A DNA stretch of 64,000 bases, from assembly GCA_022448425.1 (NCBI GenBank), contig JAKVCY010000011.1:1-64000 (forward strand), read 5' to 3'. This DNA is from Thalassotalea sp. Its GTDB lineage: Bacteria > Pseudomonadota > Gammaproteobacteria > Enterobacterales > Alteromonadaceae. The notes under the pieces were generated by a model. It did no database searches, was not told where the DNA came from, and saw only the letters and a list, made by a program, of their open reading frames with translations. This document shows, one piece after another, positions 19,894-30,918 of the stretch. Every line of letters starts with the position of its first letter. Position 1 is the first letter of the stretch. The translations under genes and the position numbers were made by a program.

Positions 19894-19917
19894 CCTTGCG
19901 AAAGCAAGGCTTTTTTT
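19894..19917. terminator. Rho-independent terminator after nadA
   Basis: CCTTGC-GAAA-GCAAGG followed by a T-tract. Confidence 0.8.
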
Positions 19918-19978
19918 CTAACATAGCGCAGCTTTTCAATTACGCTATTTCTTTAGCTATTGTTTATTGAGCGATTAC

Positions 19979-20069
19979 GGTGAGGTGGCTGAGTGGTTGA
20001 AGGCGCACGACTGGAACTCGTGTAAGGGTTTATAGCCCTTCGAGGATTCGAATTCCTCCCTCACCGCCA
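19979..20069 (+). tRNA. tRNA-Ser (GGA anticodon)
   Basis: Acceptor GGTGAGG/CCTCACC, anticodon stem CACGA-CTGGAAC-TCGTG with GGA at 20013-20015, long variable arm, T arm GGATTCGAATTCC, encoded CCA. Confidence 0.95.
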
Positions 20070-20223
20070 TTAAACCGATGCCCTACTCATTACGTATCAA
20101 GGCTGTTTACAGCTCAATCAAACTGAAAATACTCTTTATTTGCTATATCATTGCTTTGCTTAATGTAATTGTAGCAAGCGCGTCATTACCAACTCACCGA
20201 CTTACGGATTAACTAACTAACAC

Positions 20224-20778
20224 TTAACGAATTAGCGTAAGCACTTCTTTAAAAGACTCATGCCGACAATCTTTAAGCAATTCGTATAAGCACATTTCAA
20301 GGTTTGTTATTTCAATGCCATTGCTAGCTAAACGGCTAAGGGCTAGTTTAACGTGCTCACCATTGCGAGAAGAAATACAGTCACTGACTACTTCCACATG
20401 GTACCCGAGTTGCTTTATGCCCATCGTAGTTTGAAAAACACAAATATGCGCCTCAATTCCGCACACTAACCAATTGTCTATATGCTGATATGCTTCATTC
20501 TGCAGCGCTGATACAAAGCTAGGAGTTAAACAAGCGTCAAAGGTAAATTTGTTGATTGGATTAACGGTTGAAAGGTGTCTTGATAGCTCCGTTATTGTAC
20601 TGCCGAGTTTCTCTGAGTTTTGCTCCACTAGTACGATGGGCAGCTCGAGAACCTTTGCCCCCATCACCAGCTTTTCACTGCGCTTAATGAAATGCTCGCT
20701 GTCATGGACCAGTCGGGCAAGCTTACCTTGAATATCGATTATGATAAGTCCTGTGTTTTCCAGTTGTAATCTCGACAT
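20224..20778 (-). CDS. Isochorismatase-family cysteine hydrolase
   Basis: TGLIIIDIQGKLA, VVLVEQNSEKLG-type core, WLVCGIEAHICVFQTTMGIKQLGYHVEVVSDCISSR. Confidence 0.88.
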   Translation of the reverse strand: MSRLQLENTGLIIIDIQGKLARLVHDSEHFIKRSEKLVMGAKVLELPIVLVEQNSEKLGSTITELSRHLSTVNPINKFTFDACLTPSFVSALQNEAYQHIDNWLVCGIEAHICVFQTTMGIKQLGYHVEVVSDCISSRNGEHVKLALSRLASNGIEITNLEMCLYELLKDCRHESFKEVLTLIR

Positions 20779-20869
20779 GAACTTAGCCTGCTATGCTCTC
20801 CGCTATCAGTGCGTTAACAATGTTAGATTAGACGGCTTAAGTTTTGTCTAATCGTTTAACTTTTTAGTG

Positions 20870-22822
20870 TTATTCAAACAGTCTTAGTTTTAATGCTGAA
20901 TGTCTGATAATCCGCTTTTCCGTTGTTTTCGCAACAATCGTTTTGTCCGCCAGTAGATTAATATGAGTTTTGGAGCGCGTAATACCTGTGTAGAAAAGCT
21001 CTCGCGACAGAATCGGGTTGTCTTCCTCAGGCAACACAAGTGCGACGTTTGCAAATTCGCTGCCTTGAGTTTTGTGAATTGTCATGGCATAGACAGTTTC
21101 AAATGTTGGCAATCGTGCTGGTGAAATATAACGATAAACAACCTCATTGTTTTCATCTTTGCCGTCAGGAAATATTGCGAGGAGTTTGTTATTGACCTGC
21201 CAAATCAGTCCGATATCACCATTGTATAACCCTAAGCTGTATTCGTTGGTGGTAATCATAATTGGCTTACCGTGATAGAGGTTGTCACGAGTTTTGATTG
21301 TGCCAAATTTACGTAATAAATTCTCAGTTAACTGGTTAATATTCTCCGTACCGCGTTCACCTTTGCGATTAGCACACAATACCCTGAAGTTATCGAATGC
21401 AGTAAAAGCTTCACTTATGTTTTTCACTGAAAACACTTGGGAATAATGCTGTTTTACTTGAGGGGACAACCACTCTATCAATGAGCTGTGCTCATGATAG
21501 GTTAATTGATGGTTGTTAGATGCAAGCACAGCTTTTGTTTCGTCAACATCACCTGCAATAACGGCTTTAGCCAACAAACCAATACCGCCTGAACCGTCAA
21601 AACGATAGGAGAACGTCAATAGAGAAAGGTGATCTAAACCTATTCCTGATGGTTCAAATGCGTATCCGGTCAGCTTATTTAACATAGCAATATTCGGTGG
21701 CGAATAGCCAAGTAATTCGCGTGGAGCAATGTCGGCCAAAACCGAGCCTGCTGCAACGGAAGGCAATTGGTCGGCATCACCTAGCACAATTAAGCGCCCA
21801 TGAACTGGCATCGCTCTTAGCAGGCGTGCCATAAGTGGCAAGTCGACCATAGATATTTCATCAACGAGCAGTACGTCGAGGTCGAGCGGGTTTTCAGCGT
21901 CGTGTTTAAAGTTGTGCTCATGGCGCTTAACGCCGAGTAAACGATGAATCGTCGATGCTTCATTAGGGATAGCATCAATAATTTCATCGCTGAGGTGACA
22001 CTCTTGTGCCACGCGTTTCAACGAACCTGTTATCGACTCCATTAAGCGCTGAGCGGCTTTACCCGTCGGTGCCGCCATTTTGATGTTCAAAGCTCGGTCA
22101 CTTAAGGGGGGCTTATTCATTGATTGGTTACTTAAGGATTGCTCATTGAGTTGCTGATGACTGTTGCTTCGTTGATGAATCATTAATAAAGCTAGCAATA
22201 GCTTAGTCACCGTTGTGGTTTTACCTGTACCTGGGCCACCTGCAATAACAGCGAAATTCTTATTAAGTGAGTTCGCAACTGCTACTTTTTGCATATCTAG
22301 TCGTTTAGCTGAGCTTTCAGAAGGTTTTGCCTTAGGAAAAAGCCTAGACAGTACATCACGAGCGCTTTCAAGATCGATAACAGAATGCTCTTGTAGTCGA
22401 GGTAGTAATGCCTGAGCCACCTCGGTTTCAAATGCCCAATAGCGTGACAGGTATAGTCGGTTGTGCTCAAACGTTAAAGGGTTCCCATCATTAACGGTGA
22501 TCGGTAATTTATTTAGAATGCTGACAAATATTGCCAGCGGTGGAAACTCAAAACCAACCCGAGTATGCGTTTTACCGTCGATGACGACATCTTGGTCCCA
22601 CAGTCGTTGTTCTGCTACTGTGCTTAACAATAAGCAAGTGTGCCCGTCGTTAAGAGCGCTGCTGAGCGCCATAAAAAGATGAAATGCAATGGCGGCTTCA
22701 CCGCTACTTAAATTGCTATCCGTTGAAAATATCAGTGAACTTTGTAACTTCTTCGCTAAGAAAAAATCAATTGGCTGACAGTCGGATAATGATTCGTTAC
22801 ATTGCTTAAAATTACTGTACAT
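20870..22822 (-). CDS. recD: Exodeoxyribonuclease V subunit alpha
   Basis: Walker A AGGPGTGKTTTVTKLL, DEISMVDLPLMARLL, VYAMTIHKTQGSEF, YTGITRSK; downstream of recB. Confidence 0.95.
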   Translation of the reverse strand: MYSNFKQCNESLSDCQPIDFFLAKKLQSSLIFSTDSNLSSGEAAIAFHLFMALSSALNDGHTCLLLSTVAEQRLWDQDVVIDGKTHTRVGFEFPPLAIFVSILNKLPITVNDGNPLTFEHNRLYLSRYWAFETEVAQALLPRLQEHSVIDLESARDVLSRLFPKAKPSESSAKRLDMQKVAVANSLNKNFAVIAGGPGTGKTTTVTKLLLALLMIHQRSNSHQQLNEQSLSNQSMNKPPLSDRALNIKMAAPTGKAAQRLMESITGSLKRVAQECHLSDEIIDAIPNEASTIHRLLGVKRHEHNFKHDAENPLDLDVLLVDEISMVDLPLMARLLRAMPVHGRLIVLGDADQLPSVAAGSVLADIAPRELLGYSPPNIAMLNKLTGYAFEPSGIGLDHLSLLTFSYRFDGSGGIGLLAKAVIAGDVDETKAVLASNNHQLTYHEHSSLIEWLSPQVKQHYSQVFSVKNISEAFTAFDNFRVLCANRKGERGTENINQLTENLLRKFGTIKTRDNLYHGKPIMITTNEYSLGLYNGDIGLIWQVNNKLLAIFPDGKDENNEVVYRYISPARLPTFETVYAMTIHKTQGSEFANVALVLPEEDNPILSRELFYTGITRSKTHINLLADKTIVAKTTEKRIIRHSALKLRLFE

Positions 22823-22834
22823 AACTGCCTCTAA

Positions 22835-25800
22835 TTAACTCGTCATTTCACTATCACTACTATATTCTTGGGGCTTGCTAGGTTTTGTAACTTGCATGAC
22901 TTGATTAAGCCTAAGGAGCAAATCGCTATCGATCGCTTTTCGATAGATCCCGGAAGACGCTGAATCTGTCATACCGCGCAAATACAAGTAGTAAACACCG
23001 CCAAAGTGCACACTGGGGTCATAATCCTTGCGTTTTTGTAGTAGGAAACGATGTAACGCCACGCAATAAATAAGGTATTGCAAGTCGTAGTGGTGAGCGG
23101 CGATATCTTTGGTGATGTTCGTCTCACTGTAATCGCTAATGTCATCTCCCAGATAGGTCGACTTGTAGTCAGCAAAGTAGTATTTACCTTGGTGTTCAAA
23201 TACTAAATCGATAAAGCCGTGCATCATACCTTTCAATTGGCGCTTTTCTGGCAATTCGATACTTGCTGAAGAGCCTCTGTGCTCAGCAAGTAACTGGCTA
23301 AGAGCTTGGGTATCGACGCCTTCAATAGGGAAATAAAACTCTACTTCGCGCAAGGTTTGTTTGTAACTGAGTGCCGATAGCGAGAATGTGTCCTCTTCGG
23401 TCGTTTGTCTTGTGCCTGATTCTTTTGTCGTACTTGATTCCGTTGGCGTTGCCAGAATTTGAGGTAAAGGTGCATGCAATAACGCTGCTAAGAATTCATG
23501 TAAGTCTTGTTCGTCATAAGGTGCTGGTAATTCGCCGTAGCTGAATAGTGGATGCTTACAGGCGTTGGCATAGTTTGGATTAACAAAATCTAGACGCTCT
23601 AGAATGTCGTGTAAAAAGTTACCTGTTTTAGCACCTTTTCTTAACGTAAAGCGAATATCATCTGCTGCAATGCTTTGCGCTTCAACTTCGCTATCTTCAT
23701 CATCTAAATGCAATTTGACAAGTGGGTCTCGCTTAGTGTGAACATTCTTTGTTAGCGAAGAGAATGAACTTAACTGCCAATCATGCTCAATCGCTTGATT
23801 AAACACTGCAGGTGTTGACGTTAATAGACTCGAACTTTTGCTTTCTTCAGGTGTTTGATGTGCCTGAAGTCGTTTGTCGATATTTTCGAGAGTTTCAATG
23901 TCCGCCACTTCTTTAAACGAAATGGCATCTGGCTGGCTATTGGCTAATTCGAGCAACTTAGTGAAAAGTTGCGACTCATCTTCTGCACCTACGGCTAAAC
24001 CTAGCGATGACTGGTGTGCTTTATCAAAAGGTGTTGCACAGATATAACAACGACTTACGGCTCGTGTTACCGCTACGTATAGTAGACGGATAGACTCAGC
24101 AAGGCCTTCATCGAACGCTTTTTTAACCCCATCATTTGCTTGCCCAAGCTGCCTAACAAATGTGTTGTCGTCATCGTGATAAAGGTGAATATCCTGAGGT
24201 TGATTACCAAAACGGGTTGGATCGCTAAATTTACTCGCGTATGGAATAAATACGACCGGATATTCTAATCCTTTACTACCGTGCTGTGTCACTATCTTTA
24301 TTAGGTTAGCGTCGCTTTCTAGTCGCAACTCTGATTCTTGTTTCTTGCTGGCAACCGTTATTTGATCGAACAAATAGCGCACTAGTTGACGTGGCTGGCG
24401 GTAACGGGTGCTAGCCTGTTGGAGTAGCTCTAGCAAGTGAATCGTGTTAGTTAGCGCACGTTCGTGCTGATTGGCTTCAGGGGTATAGGTTTCGTGGACA
24501 AAGCGCATCGCCATTGCCATAAAACTTTTTTCTTCCCATAACTTCTTAAGTTCGCGCAGATAGTTTTGTTCTCGCTCCCATAAAGACTCGTCTTCTTGCA
24601 TGGCTTTAAATAGTGAAGACTTGCCGCCTAAATAACGGGTACTGAGAGCCGCGATCATTTTACTGGTGTCTTCTAAATGCAAAATTCCGTCAATCGCTTG
24701 GTACAAATCTCTCGCTTGAACGCTGTCAAATAGGTTTTCTTTATTGCTTAAGTAGACAGAGGTTAATCCCGCATTTGATAAGGCAGATTCAGTAAGTTGT
24801 GCTTCAGCCCCGGTTTTTACTAGCACGGCAATATCAGACTCTTTTAACGCTCTGCCGGCGATTTTCGCATCAGTATTCAGCAGTCGGGATATTTCGGATG
24901 CACACCAAGTGGCAATCATCGTTGAAAAATCAGATTTGTTAACGTCTTTTTTGCTGTTAGCAGGACGATAGTTTTCATCAAACCCGAAGTAATTGATGTT
25001 AAGTGCTTTGTTTATTGCCGAACTGTTTTCTATTCCACTGTTTTGTGTCGATGAGTTTGTACTTTCGACAAGCGACTTGTGATCGGTTTTGCCGCTTGCT
25101 TTTACAGGCACATATTCAATGTCGTAACCGAATACCTTGTCATTACCAATAAGCTCAGTCTCTTCTGGTAGTATTTGGGGGTCTGTTTTTGGCAGTGCTT
25201 CACCGAAAAATAAACGGTTGTAACCGGCAATCATTTCTGTTGTAGAGCGCCAGTTAGTATCCATAATCCAGTTCGCATCGGCAGCGTCTCTAGCAGCTAA
25301 ATAAGCAAAAATATCACCACCTCGAAAGCCATAGATCGCTTGTTTAGGATCGCCAATCATATAAAGCGCATGCTGGTGAGTTTGGTCACAATGATCGCCA
25401 TAAACCTTGCTGAGAATTTCGTATTGCTTAGGGTCGGTGTCTTGAAATTCATCCACTAATGAAACGGGAAATTGCTGACGTATCGATGCGGCAAGAGTGC
25501 CAGTATCATCGCTGCGCAGCACATTTTGCAATGTGACGATTAAGTCGTCAAAATTCATCACTTGCTGACGCGCTTTCGCGTTGACAATTGAAGTTCTGAT
25601 GACATTGATAGCGTGAAAGGCGAGGGTATAAACGCGATTGGCTTTGATTGATTCAATCAGTTTATCTGCTTCGTTCTTACAAACAGTCGACGCTTGAACA
25701 AGCGCTTTTAACTCAGCTTTTCGAAAGCGATTACCGTTGAGGAAGTCTTTCGCTAATTTAGGCATCAGTGAAGGGACTTCCAAAGAAAGCCAACCAACTA

Positions 25801-26557
25801 ATTGTTGCCATTCTTGCGTACGTTTTTCTTTGTCCTTGTGACTATTTACAAGTGCTTCAAATAACGCATCTTTATTGGCGTTTAACTCAGCAAGGGCATT
25901 TTCACGTAGCGCTTTGTGCTGCTGAGCTATAACGGCTTCATCTTGGTATTGCAGCGCTTCGTCAGACGAGAGGGCGCCACGGAACGCGTTATAAAATTGC
26001 TCAGGTGTCGACCACTTGCTTGTTAAGGTCTCAAAATCTTGTTCGCTTTGCTTTGCGATAAATCGATAGTGATCACGTACTGCTTCTAGTTCGAGCTCTT
26101 GAGTATCTGCTTCCATGTTTATGGTAAATTCAAGTGAGCTTTCAAAGGCAAGGTTCGACAAAACGCGATTACAGAAACCGTGAATGGTAAAAATTGCTGC
26201 TTCATCCATGTGCAGTAGCGCTTTATGCAAAATAGCTTTGGCTTCCGATACTGGCAACCGACTCTGCAGATCGATATAAAAGCTATCGGCCTCAGTATAG
26301 TTTCCCCAATTTACTAACGCATCAGTGATTTCTTTGGTGATGCGGCCTTTCAACTCTTCGGTGGCATTTTTGGTAAATGTCATCACCAAAATATTTTGCA
26401 CGTCGAGTTTTTTCTCCAGCAGCATGCGGAGGTAAATACGTGTGATGTTGAAGGTTTTACCCGTACCGGCACTGGCTTCAATTAAATGTTTGCCAAACAG
26501 CGGTAAATGCAAAACGTCTAGGGCATTAAAAGTCGTCATCGGTTTACTCACTGTCAA
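22835..26557 (-). CDS. recB: Exodeoxyribonuclease V subunit beta
   Basis: LIEASAGTGKTFNITRIYLRMLLE, LVDEFQDTDPKQYEIL, MIGDPKQAIYGFRGGDIFAYLAA, and nuclease motif YYFADYKSTYLG. Confidence 0.96.
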   Translation of the reverse strand: MTVSKPMTTFNALDVLHLPLFGKHLIEASAGTGKTFNITRIYLRMLLEKKLDVQNILVMTFTKNATEELKGRITKEITDALVNWGNYTEADSFYIDLQSRLPVSEAKAILHKALLHMDEAAIFTIHGFCNRVLSNLAFESSLEFTINMEADTQELELEAVRDHYRFIAKQSEQDFETLTSKWSTPEQFYNAFRGALSSDEALQYQDEAVIAQQHKALRENALAELNANKDALFEALVNSHKDKEKRTQEWQQLVGWLSLEVPSLMPKLAKDFLNGNRFRKAELKALVQASTVCKNEADKLIESIKANRVYTLAFHAINVIRTSIVNAKARQQVMNFDDLIVTLQNVLRSDDTGTLAASIRQQFPVSLVDEFQDTDPKQYEILSKVYGDHCDQTHQHALYMIGDPKQAIYGFRGGDIFAYLAARDAADANWIMDTNWRSTTEMIAGYNRLFFGEALPKTDPQILPEETELIGNDKVFGYDIEYVPVKASGKTDHKSLVESTNSSTQNSGIENSSAINKALNINYFGFDENYRPANSKKDVNKSDFSTMIATWCASEISRLLNTDAKIAGRALKESDIAVLVKTGAEAQLTESALSNAGLTSVYLSNKENLFDSVQARDLYQAIDGILHLEDTSKMIAALSTRYLGGKSSLFKAMQEDESLWEREQNYLRELKKLWEEKSFMAMAMRFVHETYTPEANQHERALTNTIHLLELLQQASTRYRQPRQLVRYLFDQITVASKKQESELRLESDANLIKIVTQHGSKGLEYPVVFIPYASKFSDPTRFGNQPQDIHLYHDDDNTFVRQLGQANDGVKKAFDEGLAESIRLLYVAVTRAVSRCYICATPFDKAHQSSLGLAVGAEDESQLFTKLLELANSQPDAISFKEVADIETLENIDKRLQAHQTPEESKSSSLLTSTPAVFNQAIEHDWQLSSFSSLTKNVHTKRDPLVKLHLDDEDSEVEAQSIAADDIRFTLRKGAKTGNFLHDILERLDFVNPNYANACKHPLFSYGELPAPYDEQDLHEFLAALLHAPLPQILATPTESSTTKESGTRQTTEEDTFSLSALSYKQTLREVEFYFPIEGVDTQALSQLLAEHRGSSASIELPEKRQLKGMMHGFIDLVFEHQGKYYFADYKSTYLGDDISDYSETNITKDIAAHHYDLQYLIYCVALHRFLLQKRKDYDPSVHFGGVYYLYLRGMTDSASSGIYRKAIDSDLLLRLNQVMQVTKPSKPQEYSSDSEMTS

Positions 26558-29500
26558 AGTCTTGTTGGGCTAACCCTGGAAAGATGACTTCGAACATAGG
26601 GCGATAAATAGATTCGATAAGAGGCGCTATGTCGCTGCCAAAATCAGGCTTTTGTTCGAAGTAAAAACGTACGAGAGGTTCGGCGTCATACCCCTTGATA
26701 TTTCTCGATGTATACCAACTCAATTCAAATTGTTGATTGCCATAAGTTTTCTTTTTACCGCTACGGTCAACTTGAAAGTACTCTGCTGCTAAGTTGACAG
26801 GCGCAAACATAGGTTGGCTCATGCCGAGTTGGTAGTGGGCCAATAGCTTGCCTATCTGCGCAACGGCTATTTCATCGATAATAGGCGCAAAGGTGACTTC
26901 TTTTATTCGTTCTTTAATGCTTTTCTCGTTGTAAAAAAGCCCTTTGGTCATTGTTGGTTGCTCGGTGTTTGCAATAAGGTGATAGACCCAGAGTTTTAAG
27001 TAGTCTTTTCCTTTAGGCGTTGCCATGCGCGAAAACACTTGGCATCGCGAGTTTTCCTGAATATCTAAGTTAGCGCCGTTACTAACAAGTGGTAACTCTG
27101 CATAAATCGTGATGTCATTAGCGATAACCTCGACTTTGTATGGCTCTGCAAAGACCAATCGACTGAGGGTTTCTGCAAACTCCGTTGCTTGTGCTTCCCA
27201 GTGATTAAGCTCGTCTAGTGTTGTTTTACTGTCCGGTAGCTGGTTACTGAGTAGCGCAGCCTGCGTAATATGCGCAGTAGAAACCGCGTTATTTGAGGTG
27301 CTATTTGTTGACTTGCTGGCTAGCATGGCATCGACGTACTGGTGCTGCAATTTGTACTGATCAAGCTTACTGGTTTCAAAAGGCTCACTATCTTGGTACA
27401 CGTCGCTAATGCGCTCGCCATGTAAGTTAAATTGCGTTCTTGAAAAAGCCTTGATGGGATCAGCAAAAAACTGAATCAGCTCTTCTGCCGTTAGTGTTTC
27501 TATTGCGGGCGCGTCAATTTGTATGTCTTGATTATTGATTCGAATACTTTGGTTTAAGGTAAACCATTTGCTATCAAAACTTTGATATCGCCCTGTGTAA
27601 TTGGCCTCGCTGAAAGGCTGTAGCGGTATTTTATGAATAAGCGATTGATCACTTTCGTCTAATGTCCAACCTAGTGCGCGTGATAGATAGTCCATTAGCT
27701 CACGTAAAATAATAGAAGGTTCCCGCTCTGAATTATCTTTTACACTATTTCCTTGATAACTCATGTAAAGCGTATCTCTGGCTGAAATCAGTGCTTCGAG
27801 AAATAGATATCTATCATCGCCACGGCGAGAGCGATCACCTTTTCTGGCTTTGTTTTTAGCAATTAGATCAAAACTAAAAGGTTTGTCAAAGCGAGGGAAG
27901 TCGCCATCGTTCATACCCAAAATGCACACTACTTTAAATGGAATGCTGCGCATCGGCACCATGGAGCAGAAGGTCACCTTACCACTCATAAACTGATGAC
28001 CAGGCTCTGGCAGCGAGAAAAAATTCGACAAATAGTCGCGCACGACACGCAAGGAAATAGGCGTGTCAAAGCTCGCTTCTTGGGTATTTAGTGCAAATTC
28101 ATCAATTGCGTGGCTAACAATATCTACACCAAACTGCGTTTCCTTGGTAAGCGCGAAGATGTCGTCTTTTAGCGATATTAAATAACTGTGCCATTGGCTA
28201 GGCGTGCGATCGGTGTTTAGGTTTGCTGCGTGTTCGCTTAGTTGTTCTAACAGCATTAAAAGTTTGCCAAGCAATAACGACTGGTCGCCTTCGATGGTAG
28301 GCAATAATAGTTCGTCATTGTGAATCACCGCATGGTCACTCATGGCAAAACCTAACATCAAGCGGTCAATACCTTGCTGCCATGTAAACTTATCGTTGGT
28401 GTCGAGTTTATCATCTTCACTAAGGCCACTGGCATTTTTGATAATACTAGCCTTATGAGGTTCATTTAGTCCCCAATGCACGCAGGCGGTTTGTAGCCAC
28501 TGCTCAATGAGGTTTACTTCGCTTTCTGCGATCGAAAATTTGTGGGCGATAGCAGGTAGTTTTAAATAGCTTATGATTTCAGACAACTGAAAACGGCTAT
28601 CCGGTAACTGAAGTAGCTGCTCGAATATTTCGACAATAGGCTCTACGTTCTTCAATGTTCGGTCAGAGATAGAGCAGGGTATGAACTGTTCGCTGTCACC
28701 AATGGGTTGATTAAATACTGCTTCAATATAGGGAGCATAATCCTCGATGTGAGGGCACATAACGACAATATCTTTTGGGTTGAGTGATTTATCTTGCTGC
28801 ATTTTGTGCAAGATAAAATCGTGTAATCCTTGGATTTCACGCAGTGCGCTATGAGCCGAGCTTATCACAATACTGTCGTCAATTAGTTCTGTAGGTGTTT
28901 CTCTGCCATCGCGTAAGTTAAGAATGTCTTCTTGAAGCGTATGCAGGGCCGAAGTGTTTGAAGTCTCTGACTCATAGTCTGACGGCGGCGTAAACACAGG
29001 GATTTCGTTGATGGCGTATTCCGGCAATAAACTTAAAAATTCTTTGCCTTGCATACCGTAGTTGGCTAACAATGGATTACCATTGTAACCAGAGTAGGCA
29101 GCAGTAAACGTTTCATCATCGGCTGACACTGTCGCTAGCCACTTGGCTAATTGCTTCTCGCTTTGTAATTCGCCCCAATATTCGACACAAGGGTTGAGAT
29201 GAAAAACATGGACTTGTGTATGCTCTGCGATTTCGTTTAAAAACTCGAGCCAAATAGGCGGTAGGGTGTTTAAACCAAAAACGCAAATACTGCTTGGCAG
29301 TTTATGTTTGTGATCTTTGATTTGAGGTAGCGCTTTTCTGAGTAATTTCGACGTATGGTTAGGCTCTAGTGCAATCACCTTAAGCCATAATTTTGCCTGC
29401 CACGCTTCTTGCTCTGAATAGTCGCCGGTAATCCAGCGCTCTAGCCAGTCAGGGCGGTATATCATGTATTGCTCAAACAAATCGGCTTGTTGTCTAGCGA

Positions 29501-29894
29501 GTTGGAAGCGTTTTTGCGTACTTTCTTTACCGTTGTTAGTCCAATATGCGGTAGGTTGTTCACACTGTGGATCGTTGACAAAGTCTTCTTCGGCGAGGAA
29601 ATCGTATATTTTCCAGCACAACACTTCTCTAGAAAATGCTGACTTTTCAGGAATATTTTCATTACCTAGAATGGCGCGAAGTTGTCGCCAGAAAAATTGA
29701 ACGGGTAACTGAAAGTCCAAGTTCATGCTAATGCCATTTTGCTCTGCTAACTGCATATGCAGCCAATGCTTCATCCCTTGGCTTTGGGTAACAATGAGGC
29801 TGGGTTCAAAAAGCGCACTGTCATCAGACTCTATGACTTTGCTTAATAAAATAGCGAGGTTTTCTAGTCGGTTAGCAGGGTAAATGTTAAGCAT
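26544..29894 (-). CDS. recC: Exodeoxyribonuclease V subunit gamma
   Basis: LNIYPANRLENLAILL, GMKHWLHMQLAEQNGI, PMRSIPFKVVCILGMNDGDFPR, DRSRRGDDRYLFLEALISAR; overlaps recB start. Confidence 0.95.
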   Translation of the reverse strand: MLNIYPANRLENLAILLSKVIESDDSALFEPSLIVTQSQGMKHWLHMQLAEQNGISMNLDFQLPVQFFWRQLRAILGNENIPEKSAFSREVLCWKIYDFLAEEDFVNDPQCEQPTAYWTNNGKESTQKRFQLARQQADLFEQYMIYRPDWLERWITGDYSEQEAWQAKLWLKVIALEPNHTSKLLRKALPQIKDHKHKLPSSICVFGLNTLPPIWLEFLNEIAEHTQVHVFHLNPCVEYWGELQSEKQLAKWLATVSADDETFTAAYSGYNGNPLLANYGMQGKEFLSLLPEYAINEIPVFTPPSDYESETSNTSALHTLQEDILNLRDGRETPTELIDDSIVISSAHSALREIQGLHDFILHKMQQDKSLNPKDIVVMCPHIEDYAPYIEAVFNQPIGDSEQFIPCSISDRTLKNVEPIVEIFEQLLQLPDSRFQLSEIISYLKLPAIAHKFSIAESEVNLIEQWLQTACVHWGLNEPHKASIIKNASGLSEDDKLDTNDKFTWQQGIDRLMLGFAMSDHAVIHNDELLLPTIEGDQSLLLGKLLMLLEQLSEHAANLNTDRTPSQWHSYLISLKDDIFALTKETQFGVDIVSHAIDEFALNTQEASFDTPISLRVVRDYLSNFFSLPEPGHQFMSGKVTFCSMVPMRSIPFKVVCILGMNDGDFPRFDKPFSFDLIAKNKARKGDRSRRGDDRYLFLEALISARDTLYMSYQGNSVKDNSEREPSIILRELMDYLSRALGWTLDESDQSLIHKIPLQPFSEANYTGRYQSFDSKWFTLNQSIRINNQDIQIDAPAIETLTAEELIQFFADPIKAFSRTQFNLHGERISDVYQDSEPFETSKLDQYKLQHQYVDAMLASKSTNSTSNNAVSTAHITQAALLSNQLPDSKTTLDELNHWEAQATEFAETLSRLVFAEPYKVEVIANDITIYAELPLVSNGANLDIQENSRCQVFSRMATPKGKDYLKLWVYHLIANTEQPTMTKGLFYNEKSIKERIKEVTFAPIIDEIAVAQIGKLLAHYQLGMSQPMFAPVNLAAEYFQVDRSGKKKTYGNQQFELSWYTSRNIKGYDAEPLVRFYFEQKPDFGSDIAPLIESIYRPMFEVIFPGLAQQDFDSE

Positions 29895-30077
29895 GAATCG
29901 AAAATTTAACGCGAGAGTAATCCTAATTTAATCGATCGCAACTATAAGGCAACAGTTAAATGGAAAAACTCGTCAGGATTGCTGAATTATTAAGATACGT
30001 GCTTGAAAAATAATCCTTTCGCAGTAAAAAAATACTGGTTAAATTAGGCATTATTAGAGAGAACATAAAAGAGATAG

Positions 30078-30908
30078 ATGGAAACAATGAAGTCGATATT
30101 AATTACAGGCTGTTCTTCGGGCATAGGTTTAGATGCAGCACTTACGTTAAGAGCTCGTGGCTATTTAGTTATAGCGACCGCAAGAAAAGAAGAAGATGTT
30201 GTTAAGCTTCAAGTACGCGGTTTAACTGCCTGCCAGCTTGATGTCACCGATAGCCAGTCGATTAGCGATGCGATTGCATTCAGCCTAGAACAGACAGGCG
30301 GCACGCTTGATTTTCTATTTAATAACGGCGCGTATGGCCAAACGGGTGCGTTAGAAGATTTACCGACCGACGCCCTTAGAGCACAATTTGAAACCAATGT
30401 TTTTGGTCAGCATGAGCTAACAAGACAAGTGTTGCCGATTATGTTGCAGCAAGGACATGGTCGAATCATTCAATGTTCATCAGTATTAGGTTTTGTTTCA
30501 ATGGCGTATCGTGGTGCTTACAATGCATCTAAGTATGCACTCGAAGGTTTGTCGGATACGCTACGATTGGAACTGAAGAGTACTAATATAGACGTCTCGT
30601 TAATAGAACCAGGTCCTATTAATACAGAGTTTAGAGCCAATGCATTGGTGGCGTTTAAAGAAAATATTGATATGGATGTGAGTCGTCATAAAGCTTCCTA
30701 TCAACAGCAAATTGATAGGTTGTCGTCTGAAAAATCTGGCGCAGTGTTCACCCTTGAGCCTATTGATGTAACCAAAGCGCTGATTCATGCGATCGAGAGT
30801 AAAAAGCCTAAAATTCGCTACCGAGTGACCGTACCAACGGTCTTATTCGCGATATTCAAACGCTTGCTTCCTTCACGTTGGTTAGATGCATTATTGAGTC
30901 GCGGCTAG
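30078..30908 (+). CDS. Short-chain dehydrogenase/reductase
   Basis: SILITGCSSGIGLDAALTLRARGY, FLFNNGAYGQ, YNASKYALEGLSDTLRLEL. Confidence 0.9.
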   Translation: METMKSILITGCSSGIGLDAALTLRARGYLVIATARKEEDVVKLQVRGLTACQLDVTDSQSISDAIAFSLEQTGGTLDFLFNNGAYGQTGALEDLPTDALRAQFETNVFGQHELTRQVLPIMLQQGHGRIIQCSSVLGFVSMAYRGAYNASKYALEGLSDTLRLELKSTNIDVSLIEPGPINTEFRANALVAFKENIDMDVSRHKASYQQQIDRLSSEKSGAVFTLEPIDVTKALIHAIESKKPKIRYRVTVPTVLFAIFKRLLPSRWLDALLSRG

Positions 30909-30918
30909 AGAGAAACTT

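Noticed and set aside
26544-26557. recC/recB coding overlap as unusual
   Set aside because: Short overlaps are normal within recCBD operons.
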